Below are positions 44,572-51,632 of a stretch of 64,000 nucleotides of DNA, piece after piece. The stretch lies in assembly GCF_018919145.1 (NCBI RefSeq), contig NZ_JAHLQJ010000005.1, forward strand, positions 214,847 to 278,846, written 5' to 3'. Below the pieces are notes generated by a model. That model saw nothing but the letters and a program-made list of their open reading frames with translations, was not told the DNA's origin and made no database searches. The stretch's first letter is position 1, and the number at the start of each line of letters is the position of its first letter. The translations under genes and the position numbers were made by a program. Origin of the DNA: Paenibacillus brevis. GTDB lineage: Bacteria > Bacillota > Bacilli > Paenibacillales > Paenibacillaceae.

Positions 44572-46722
44572 TTAACCCTCTCTTCTGATCATGGATAATA
44601 ATCCGAACTTAGATTTTGGCGAGAAAGACGTCTCGTTGTCACGGTCGTCTTCAGTAACTCCGTCATTACTTATGTTATCCGCTTTGCTTAGCTCAAAGCT
44701 CTGTAACTTACGCAGCTTATCTCGTTCTTCTTTCCGGTTTGCACGGATATCAGACTTTCGCTCGGATTTCGTCAACGAATGATCTCTCTCAGCCTCAACT
44801 CGCGACACTGCCTCCTCTTTAATCTTCTCTAGTCGGGTACTTAAATCTACGTCTTGTTGGTTCTTCGTTGACTGATACAGACTCTTTTGCAGCTTTTCCT
44901 CAAATCGCTTCATCTTCACCTCTTCCAGACTCAGATCTTGAAACCGTGAAGATTTCCCCAATAGGTTGCATTTCATGAACTCCTTTCCGTCACGCAATTT
45001 AATGTACGTAAAGTTCATATTTCGTCTGTCATACGCGATAATAACTTCAGCCGAATTTCCTTGAACGAACCACCCTTGCTCTAATAGCTCATCACACCAG
45101 TAATACATGCCTTCGAACTGGATTCCTTCACTATTTACTGTGACCTTAGCCTCCTCAAGCACATTGAGACGTACAATATCAGGATGTACTTCATGCAAGA
45201 AGTGATCGCGTTGCATTCCCCAGTTCCACAGATCCCTCGGAATCGGTTTTACATTGTCTTTAGACAATGCTTTGTCCAAAGGATAATGCTCCATGAAATG
45301 ATAATTATTGCGATGTAGAATCATCTCAATTACCATCTTGGTGAAATCCTTTAATGTGAGTTTTGCGTCCAGAACATAGTCAGGGCCTCCCCGCTTTCGA
45401 TACTCTTTCTTTACTGCGCCGGGCATCCACGGTTGAAGCTCTAAATTTAAAGTGCGAAACTGCTGCTCAACAATCCCCTTTAGATCGGCCCGATATGGAG
45501 GAGCATTTTTCAATTTAATGCCTAACGCTTTTCCCAGAGAGTCCGCCTTTTTGCTCTCCATTTCTCCCCGGTCAGCATAAAATTGTTGAGGCATATGATG
45601 ACACGGCCATTCGTACTCAGTGATTTCTATCCCAAATTCCGCACAAAACTCAACTTTATTCATTGCGGTATTTTCTATAGCCATTGTTACGCCTAACCAA
45701 GAAGGTCCTTCAAACCCGACATAAAGACCAACAACCATGTGAGTCCATACATCCACCACAATATAGACGACTGGTCTTCCGATGATCTGGTCGACGTTAT
45801 CTGAGCTAATCAGGTACACGTCAGCAACCGTCGCATCGATCTCAAAGATTTGGCCAGGGCCTGTAGCACGTCTTGTTTCTGAACCTAACAATGGTCTAAA
45901 GTCCCGATCAAAAGTAACTTTCCCCTCACGCCCCACCAATCTTTTGCGTTTTGTATATCTCGTCCTAATGTGATACCGAAGCTGGTCAATACTCGGAACC
46001 TTATGACTAGGCGGGATGATTGGGATTTCTACTCCCCTAACAATCTTCGTGCCGATGCCATAACGTTTCTTAAGCATCTCAATGTATGTAAATCTGACCG
46101 AATCTCTTCGATTTACCTTAAGGTAAACACTCCGGATAAAATCATCAAAAATCCCTCGAGTCTCACTATCGGTTAAAACCCCGTTTAGTGATGGATCAGT
46201 TGTCGCAGTAATCCGCTTTCTACCCATTTTGTGTTTTGGATTTTTGGGCTTTCCAGGACCTCCGCATTTTCGAAATCGAGGCAATAAGGCATTTTCTTTT
46301 TTTCCTCCCATCCAATAATACCGAAGGTATTTATAAATAAACTTCTTACCCTTTCCAGTCTTCTTGCACAGCTCTTTGATGATCTGGTATCGCTCCTTTT
46401 TGTCATATATGTTAGGTTCTAATTCAACGATCTCCTTAATGCATTCCCATGCCTGGTCTCTGATCTTAATCTCATTTGGGCTAAGCTTGTCTTCAGGAAT
46501 CATGAACTTGGCATAGGGATCGTACTGTAGCTTGATAAGCTGCCCAGAGTCCAACTCATTCTGTAAATTGGAGAGACTTTTGTATAGGGGCAGAGCGTTA
46601 TCGTTAATAATCGAGATGGTAATAACCGCGTCTTTCTCTTTGTTTATCCAAAGCACCCTCTCGCAGTCAAGCAACTTGCCATTTTCCTCACGCTTCAGAA
46701 CATTGTTGATAAAAATACTCAT
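44572..46722 (-). CDS. tnsB: TnsB, DDE transposase
   Basis: A 716-aa Mu/retroviral-integrase-type transposase that cuts the 3' ends and joins them to the target. DDE residues by position: Asp296 (FEIDATVADVYL), Asp384 (QFYADRGEM) and Glu419 (GIVEQQFRTL). A C-terminal Mu-type beta-barrel follows (GIQFEGMYYWCDELLEQGW). The start at 46722 is chosen over a 28-codon longer frame because this ATG overlaps the tnsA stop (ATGA) and has GGGAGG upstream. It should bind the AAAAAAGTGTGGAACCAGTA-like sites at both element ends. Confidence 0.96.
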   Translation of the reverse strand: MSIFINNVLKREENGKLLDCERVLWINKEKDAVITISIINDNALPLYKSLSNLQNELDSGQLIKLQYDPYAKFMIPEDKLSPNEIKIRDQAWECIKEIVELEPNIYDKKERYQIIKELCKKTGKGKKFIYKYLRYYWMGGKKENALLPRFRKCGGPGKPKNPKHKMGRKRITATTDPSLNGVLTDSETRGIFDDFIRSVYLKVNRRDSVRFTYIEMLKKRYGIGTKIVRGVEIPIIPPSHKVPSIDQLRYHIRTRYTKRKRLVGREGKVTFDRDFRPLLGSETRRATGPGQIFEIDATVADVYLISSDNVDQIIGRPVVYIVVDVWTHMVVGLYVGFEGPSWLGVTMAIENTAMNKVEFCAEFGIEITEYEWPCHHMPQQFYADRGEMESKKADSLGKALGIKLKNAPPYRADLKGIVEQQFRTLNLELQPWMPGAVKKEYRKRGGPDYVLDAKLTLKDFTKMVIEMILHRNNYHFMEHYPLDKALSKDNVKPIPRDLWNWGMQRDHFLHEVHPDIVRLNVLEEAKVTVNSEGIQFEGMYYWCDELLEQGWFVQGNSAEVIIAYDRRNMNFTYIKLRDGKEFMKCNLLGKSSRFQDLSLEEVKMKRFEEKLQKSLYQSTKNQQDVDLSTRLEKIKEEAVSRVEAERDHSLTKSERKSDIRANRKEERDKLRKLQSFELSKADNISNDGVTEDDRDNETSFSPKSKFGLLSMIRREG

Positions 46723-47549
46723 ACAATACCTCCCATGTGATAGTGTGCGCAGATTTCCAGTGGTTGCAATGTAGGTAAAATTCGCTTTGTCATATCGACG
46801 TTCCAAAAACGATTAGCTATCAAGTACCTTACAATCTGAATGCATGTGCCCGTCGGCAATCCATGCTTCAAATCCTGTTCCAGAGTGACATCCGTCAAGG
46901 GAGAATCACTTAGCGAGATCGCTTGACCGAGGAACGGTTCTATAATCTTTATAAGCTCAGGTGTAAGGTACATATGCCCTTCCAACGAGCGTGCTGAGTG
47001 GAGCCATTCTACATTACGAACAAGATCATAATTTATTTGTTTTTCAGTGATCAGCGACCAGTCAATTCCTTGGTCATTGAAGAATTGCTTTTCGATTTGC
47101 AGTTTTTCCACCACGCGTTTGCTTAACCTGTTAGACGGTTTAATTGAATGTGCAGCAAAGCTGATATCATCTCCCTCTTTGATCGTCAGTAACATATCCG
47201 TGGTCATCACAATGGGGTATTTCGTTTTCGGATCCACAGGATGTCTTATGCCTAGTTTTTGCGCGATGAGTAGCGTCCTCTCCAACGGCAATAGTGGAAA
47301 CTGCTCTCGAATATCAATGACATCCTCCGCCCATTCCATCTGATAATGATGCGCGAGCTCTAGATGCTCCGAGAGATAGTGATGTAGTCGCCTGCTCTTC
47401 CATCCAAGGATTCGTGTTACAACTCCTGTTGAAGGTACATCATGAATGGTTAGCCATGGTTTATAGGCATCAAAATGCCCCTCCCCTCTACCCTCACGAA
47501 TTCTCCTTGCAATTGATGAAGCTGTAGAGGCCGTACGTCTCTTAGACAC
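46719..47549 (-). CDS. tnsA: TnsA, 5'-strand-cutting endonuclease
   Basis: A 276-aa restriction-endonuclease-fold protein; it cuts the 5' ends so that TnsAB moves the element cut-and-paste. Catalytic residues expected of TnsA are present: an acidic residue in LSEHLELAHHYQ (about 61-64), Asp118 in VMTTDMLLT and Lys137 in HSIKPS. The C-terminal half (about 150-276) is the winged-helix part that contacts TnsC. The 4-base overlap with tnsB shows coupled translation. Divergent from an Xre regulator, with a repeat-rich promoter region between them. Confidence 0.93.
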   Translation of the reverse strand: MSKRRTASTASSIARRIREGRGEGHFDAYKPWLTIHDVPSTGVVTRILGWKSRRLHHYLSEHLELAHHYQMEWAEDVIDIREQFPLLPLERTLLIAQKLGIRHPVDPKTKYPIVMTTDMLLTIKEGDDISFAAHSIKPSNRLSKRVVEKLQIEKQFFNDQGIDWSLITEKQINYDLVRNVEWLHSARSLEGHMYLTPELIKIIEPFLGQAISLSDSPLTDVTLEQDLKHGLPTGTCIQIVRYLIANRFWNVDMTKRILPTLQPLEICAHYHMGGIV

Positions 47550-47595
47550 CTGTATTCCTCCTTGTTAATTTTTATTTTACAATATAAATGAATAA

Positions 47596-47664
47596 GTTAA
47601 ATTATTGTTGACTAGAATGATATACGAATATTATTTAACCTGTCAACTTCGTCAGTTAAATAAT
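47596..47664. promoter_or_regulatory. Divergent tnsA/xre promoter region with three operator-like repeats
   Basis: ATTATTTAAC (47630-47639) and GTTAAATAAT (47655-47664) are a perfect 10-base inverted repeat; GTTAAATTAT (47596-47605) is a third copy with one mismatch. On the minus strand TTGACA (47641-47646) and TATCAT 18 bases later form a candidate tnsA promoter that overlaps the repeats. The Xre protein next door is the likely binder. Inference. Confidence 0.6.
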
Positions 47665-47717
47665 TTACTATTTTGAATTCAAATGCTATCATGTAACCAT
47701 AGGATGGTGAGGCGGCA

Positions 47718-48197
47718 GTGTCATTAATAGGGGAGAAGATCAAAGAGCGAAGAACGCTCTGGCAGTGGACTCAGGAGATGCTTGCCCAGAAAGTGGAGAC
47801 GACTAAACACGTAATATCCAATTGGGAACGTGGTGTCGCCAATCCCGATCATAAGCAAATTGCCATGTTGGCAAATGTATTTGAGGTTACGACAGATTAT
47901 TTACTTGGCCTTACAGAATATCCCGAACCACAGTTCCGTGACCCCTTCGGTCAGATTCATTTTCTGCCGGCTATTGATTACTCTTTTATTAGGGGGGCAA
48001 GCTGGGATCTGATAAAACTCCTCGATTCAGGAATTGACCTCTCTGTAAATGGTGAATTGTTACCTGTAGAGGATAAACAGCTCTTGTCTACTTTGGTGGA
48101 ACAAACCATAAGCAGAATTCAGCAGGTGCGCCTGCAAATGAAAGAACTCACAGAGGATCAGATTGAGAGAGATTCTGACGGTGACACGCTTTTTTAA
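47718..48197 (+). CDS. Xre-family regulator divergent from tnsA
   Basis: A 159-aa protein. Residues about 6-65 are a Cro/CI-type helix-turn-helix (IGEKIKERRTLWQWTQEMLA, then VISNWERGVANPDHKQIAMLA and TDYLLGLTE); the C-terminal 90 residues have no domain I recognise. It starts with GTG, preceded by GGTGAGGCGGC. Its position back-to-back with the tns operon, and the repeats between, suggest that it limits transposase expression. Confidence 0.85.
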   Translation: MSLIGEKIKERRTLWQWTQEMLAQKVETTKHVISNWERGVANPDHKQIAMLANVFEVTTDYLLGLTEYPEPQFRDPFGQIHFLPAIDYSFIRGASWDLIKLLDSGIDLSVNGELLPVEDKQLLSTLVEQTISRIQQVRLQMKELTEDQIERDSDGDTLF

Positions 48198-48484
48198 TCA
48201 CACTGTACTCGATCACCTCCTTTCGAGTAGCAGCAGTTAGATGACCTGGCCAGCGCTTCGGTTCCATTTCAATACGCTTATCGAATTCATCTCCTCTATT
48301 GCCTACGATGTTTACCCTCAATATTCACAAGGAGTGTTTCACACCTCTTCCAAGTTTCCAATTTGGACAGAGTCATCAAGCAACGATGTAAAAATAGTCA
48401 CACTCGTCCATGAACGGGTAATCATAGTGTTTTTTTTGACGTTCCACCTAATGATTATATCTCCTTACTTTAGCTTGCAATTTT
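48198..48484. other. Gap after xre, no supported feature
   Basis: It contains a possible short plus-strand reading frame (48241-48522) with no ribosome site and atypical composition, which I do not accept. Nothing else is recognised. Confidence 0.4.
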
Positions 48485-48847
48485 TCAACGAGTTCTCTCA
48501 GTTGGCTCCCCCACAGGATTAATTTGACGCGGCGCCATTCTATTACGATTTGGCCTCAGGGAGCGCATTGCTTTCAGCTTTTGGATGCTGTCAAAATACT
48601 TTTCGAGTTTCACTGCTGATACACTATTGGGTTGAATTACGTTGCAAACCAGCAGCAATTTTCTGAACGGCTCAATCACCAAAATCTTCTCCAGATTGCT
48701 CTTCTCCGAGATAACTAACACCAGCCATTCCCCTGAAGTTCTCGCCTTTTCAAACCACTGATGTTTTATTGCTGCATCACAAGAATAGCGAAGTTTATTA
48801 AAAATGATCCCTCTCTCTGTGATTCTACCAATCCCTATCTCATTCAT
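48485..48847 (-). CDS. Solo Mu-transposase C-terminal-like domain protein
   Basis: A 120-aa protein. The start at 48847 (MNEIGIGRI) is chosen because AAAGGAGAGAG lies just before this ATG; the longer frame has no such signal. The stretch GIIFNKLRYSCDAAIKHQWF ... EWLVLVISEKSNLEKILVIE matches, position for position, the Mu-type C-terminal beta-barrel of this element's own TnsB (GIQFEGMYYWCDELLEQGWF ... IIAYDRRNMNFTYIKL). The C-terminal 40 residues are basic (RSLRPNRNRMAPRQ). No DDE core is present. It could be a TnsB competitor or regulator, or a relic of another transposase. Confidence 0.6.
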   Translation of the reverse strand: MNEIGIGRITERGIIFNKLRYSCDAAIKHQWFEKARTSGEWLVLVISEKSNLEKILVIEPFRKLLLVCNVIQPNSVSAVKLEKYFDSIQKLKAMRSLRPNRNRMAPRQINPVGEPTERTR

Positions 48848-49060
48848 TGACTCTCTCTCCTTTCGGTTTATAGTATAGTAATTATCCGTTTTCGGATATT
48901 TTATACTTACAGCTTTGGTTGCGCTCCCGGAGCGATTGTGATTTATTCCTCCTCCTCTTTCCCTTATATAACAACAGTGAATTTTGTTGATTTGCTTAAG
49001 AAGGGTTTCGACCACGGCACGAAGAAATTTTAATAATTCGGGATTTGCGGAGAGGTCAGC

Positions 49061-49745
49061 ATGGCGAAGAAATTAGATAAAGGCGAAATTTTTGAACGTT
49101 GAGGTAGGGAAATCGAGGAATCGAAGGCCTTACCGTTCGCCCCCACCGATAAGTATAAAAACCTAATCATTATGCTTCAAATGTGTGAAATCATGCTAGC
49201 CGATATGGACAAACGTAAGTTCAAGAATATGGATGAATTCCGCATGATTAGCGGTTTTGTAATTGCGCACATTTACCAGTTAGGTTACAGTGTATACCAA
49301 CTTACGAAAACTGGGTATGGAAATCCCGCGCTAATTATCTGCCGTTCTATGCTTGTGACCTTTCGTATTTATGGCTATGTAAGGATATAAACGGTGACGC
49401 AGTCGAACGGAACACTTGGGCGGAATATAACAAGGTTCCGTGCTAGAAGCAGAATATATAGCCATTTACAAGTACACAAGCGAATACGCCCACGGGAAGA
49501 GCGGAGCCTTTCAACCGTTATACGAAACCGAGGGAAACGTAGGATCAATAATCATTAGCATAAGTGACCACGCTAACAACGTGGCCGCTATTGGCCTGGC
49601 TGCTAACTACATGCTTTTATTAATGTACATAATCGCGCACCTAAACGGGTTTGACCTCATGTTCATTCCGAGGAACTGGACCGTCACGGCTTTACAATTC
49701 CAATCGTGGAATAATCAGAAACAAAGTGAAAACCACGCCGATTAA
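49061..49745 (+). pseudogene. Disrupted gene of a DUF5677-like family
   Basis: ATG at 49061 with GGAGAGG upstream opens MAKKLDKGEIFER and meets TGA at 49100. The same frame continues GREIEESKALPFAPTDKYKN and QMCEIMLADMDKRKFKNMD up to a TAA near 49388. A shifted frame then reads LEAEYIAIYKYTSEYAHGKS to 49745. Together these look like one protein of about 225 residues broken by a nonsense codon and a frameshift. The pattern (a paired-helix region with ALIICRSML, then YxxxSEYAHG) recalls DUF5677; that match is from memory and uncertain. Confidence 0.55.
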
Positions 49746-49800
49746 GCGGATAGAGGCGGACTTTCAGCTATTTTCCCAACGTGGGGGGAACTAATTTAGA

Positions 49801-50481
49801 ATGGTAAAATGGAGATATCAGCATAGGAGTGAAGAAACGGTGGCTCAAGTTTTTGGGAATTTAAAGTTACTAAAAAGTGATATGGAAGCAAAAGGATGGG
49901 TGATTGACTCGTTTATTTTCAAATACAAAAATGAGCAGTTTGTCGTATTAGTAAAGTTGTTCGCGGAAAAGGAAAAAAAGCAGAACCCCTACGCTCTCGT
50001 TAAATTAGAATTTTTAAGGCGGATTGACGTGAGCAGCAGCTTGCAAGTGGAAGCGAGTTCTAGCGGGCTACTCGTTGACGCAAAAACACTTAGGAAGTTT
50101 TTTAATATCGAATATAGTGAAAATCTAAGGGATATACTGCAGCAGTTCAACGAAAATTTCTCGAGGTTTATTCCCGTAGAAGTGATGGATAACAAAGGTA
50201 ACGACCAACTGAGTGTAATGGTATCTTCATTAAGCAGAAGTGACTCGGAAAATCCAAAAAAAGTGTATTGTTTCAAAGTTAGAAGGAATGGGATTAAATC
50301 TAACGGAGAATTAGCCCAAAGAAGCGATTACAACGATAATAAAGCTAGAATATTACTGCCACACTTGTATTCAAAATTCAAAGACGATAAGAATATTAGT
50401 TTTTGTTTTTCAGAAAATGAACATGATAAAAAGACCGATGAAGAGATACTAGCAAATTGGGCGAAAACGAAAAATGATTAG
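49801..50481 (+). CDS. Hypothetical protein, transposon cargo
   Basis: A 226-aa cytoplasmic protein with no signal or membrane segment. N-terminal part: VFGNLKLLKSDMEAKGWVIDSF and IFKYKNEQFVVLVKLF, an alpha/beta pattern. The C-terminal part is rich in Asp, Asn and Lys (NDNKARILLPHLYSKFKDDKN). From memory it resembles a DUF6037-type family of unknown function; confidence in that is low. It is alone on its strand and closed by a terminator. The weak ribosome site suggests low expression. Confidence 0.65.
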   Translation: MVKWRYQHRSEETVAQVFGNLKLLKSDMEAKGWVIDSFIFKYKNEQFVVLVKLFAEKEKKQNPYALVKLEFLRRIDVSSSLQVEASSSGLLVDAKTLRKFFNIEYSENLRDILQQFNENFSRFIPVEVMDNKGNDQLSVMVSSLSRSDSENPKKVYCFKVRRNGIKSNGELAQRSDYNDNKARILLPHLYSKFKDDKNISFCFSENEHDKKTDEEILANWAKTKND

Positions 50482-50656
50482 TTTTCAACGAATACGAATA
50501 ACTTTAGTAAATCTAGCGATCCTTGGCGGTCGTTTTCTGTATTATTGTCCCCTGAAAATAAAGTTATATAGATTGAAAGAACCGAGTTACGCGGTTTATA
50601 TGATAGAAAACCGCTAGACATCAAAAGATAAGTATTAGACTGACAATATAAATGAG

Positions 50657-50700
50657 ACAGCGGCAGATCAAGACTTGAAAAAGTCTTAGACTTCCGCTGT
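50657..50700 (+). terminator. Terminator after the 226-aa gene
   Basis: ACAGCGG-AG-TCAAGACTT pairs with AAGTCTTAGACTTCCGCTGT around GAAA, followed by GTTTGTGTTTG. Confidence 0.7.
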
Positions 50701-50761
50701 GTTTGTGTTTGTTCGACTAACGTCATGGTAAGTTAAACATCAATTCCGCAATATACTTTTC

Positions 50762-51052
50762 TTAAGCAATAAAGGTGAAATCTAAATCAACAATTATCTT
50801 TTTCAGATCATAACTATTATCTTTAATGTATTCCATCATATTTGACAAGCAGTGCTCTTCTTTACATATGCCACGAAAAAGGATCCAGTAGTCATTTTCA
50901 TTCAAATCAATCCTCTCTGCAAGATCATATGCATTAAGCAGTTTCACTTCTTCCGGGAACCTCAATTCAGAAATTTTAAGCAATCTTTTAATAAGGATCT
51001 CTCTAGTTCCAACAGAATCCCCACTCTCAACAAATTCAGATCTTGATAACAA
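50762..51052 (-). CDS. Small hypothetical protein, possibly N-terminally truncated
   Basis: A frame of 96 aa from a TTG start (LSRSEFVESGD). The coding pattern continues upstream of it (DDVFYAL) to a TAG with no start codon, so either the gene begins at TTG or its front end has been lost. The sequence FPEEVKLLNAYDLAERIDLN and NDYWILFRGICKEE looks like real protein. Family not recognised. Confidence 0.45.
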   Translation of the reverse strand: MLSRSEFVESGDSVGTREILIKRLLKISELRFPEEVKLLNAYDLAERIDLNENDYWILFRGICKEEHCLSNMMEYIKDNSYDLKKIIVDLDFTFIA

Positions 51053-51250
51053 AGCGTAAAAAACGTCATCCTACTATATTGGTACTACTATGTGCAGTGA
51101 TAATAAAGTATTATTACATTGCCGCCTTGGCATTAAACTATTCTAGCTGATAGCATGTCTATATCTATTTCTTAATCGACAAGACGCCTGTATTTTAAAG
51201 CTTCACTTGATATTATATGGCTACGGCCGATTCATATACCGACCATATTA

Positions 51251-51451
51251 CTATCCCTCATCGAATAGCCAGTTCAAATCAACATTAAATTTATTTCTTA
51301 TCTCATAGAGAGTTTCTGCCGATGGTTTTGTTTTCCCCTGCTCGATCTCACTCAATCTTCCTTGAGAAATCCCAATTGTCTTTGCAAAATCATTCTGGTT
51401 TAAATTAAGTTGTTTTCGAAGGACTTTAATTTTCGCTCCTAATTTATTCAT
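51251..51451 (-). CDS. Small Xre-family regulator near the right transposon end
   Basis: A 66-aa single-domain helix-turn-helix protein: MNKLGAKIKVLRKQLNLNQN, then TIGISQGRLSEIEQGKTKPS, ending NWLFDEG. The ATG at 51451 has GGAGG 8 bases upstream. It could regulate nearby cargo. The right-end hairpin and TnsB sites lie directly upstream. Confidence 0.82.
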   Translation of the reverse strand: MNKLGAKIKVLRKQLNLNQNDFAKTIGISQGRLSEIEQGKTKPSAETLYEIRNKFNVDLNWLFDEG

Positions 51452-51477
51452 CCTGGTGCCTCCACTCAAACAAAATT

Positions 51478-51506
51478 AGGGCCGTCCTCACCTTTAGGAC
51501 GGCCCT
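51478..51506 (-). terminator. Hairpin just inside the right end, possible terminator for incoming glmS transcripts
   Basis: AGGGCCGTCCT and AGGACGGCCCT form a perfect 11-base stem around 7 bases. On the minus strand TAATTTTGTTT follows. glmS transcripts crossing the right end would meet it about 130 bases after the glmS stop. Confidence 0.6.
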
Positions 51507-51520
51507 TGATGACTTGCAGT

Positions 51521-51607
51521 GGTTCCACAGTTTTTTTACTGGTTCCACACTTTTTTAACTAGTTCCATAGTTTTTTTACTGGTTCCACACTTTTTTATCA
51601 CCAGACA
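51521..51607. repeat. Transposon right end with four tandem 20-bp TnsB-type sites
   Basis: Units at 51521-51540, 51541-51560, 51561-51580 and 51581-51600, each of the form GGTTCCACA-TTTTTT-ACT with a few changes, then the terminus CCAGACA. The exact 20-base period and the abutting layout copy the Tn7 right end. Confidence 0.92.
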
Positions 51608-51612
51608 CAACA
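51608..51612. repeat. Right target-site duplication CAACA
   Basis: Identical to 25698-25702; it lies 21-25 bases beyond the glmS stop codon. Confidence 0.92.
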
Positions 51613-51632
51613 ACACAACCGGCCCCACTCCC

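Larger units (their letters stand above)
25703..51607. mobile_element. Complete Tn7-like transposon at attTn7 downstream of glmS
   Basis: A 25,905-bp element. Its termini match over 28 bases with 22 identities: left TGTCAGGTGTAAAAAATC, right (minus strand) TGTCTGGTGATAAAAAAG, both then reaching TGGAACCA. A perfect CAACA duplication flanks it. The insertion centre is 23 bases beyond the glmS stop codon, next to the conserved glmS 3' end that TnsD proteins recognise. Site layout copies Tn7: dispersed TnsB-type sites on the left, four tandem ones on the right, and the right end facing glmS. The core is tnsABCD plus a second TniQ gene. Cargo lies on both sides of the core: two defence-like modules on the left, small genes on the right. 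The intact ends suggest a recent or still mobile element; activity is not shown. Confidence 0.95.

Noticed and set aside
48241..48522. Possible 93-codon membrane protein in the gap after xre
   Set aside because: No ribosome site, overlaps the end of the solo barrel gene on the other strand, and its hydrophobic run comes from T-rich sequence.
51521..51600. Tandem 20-bp repeats that could suggest a CRISPR-like or satellite array
   Set aside because: The units abut with no spacers, end at the transposon terminus and match sites at the other end, so they are TnsB binding sites.
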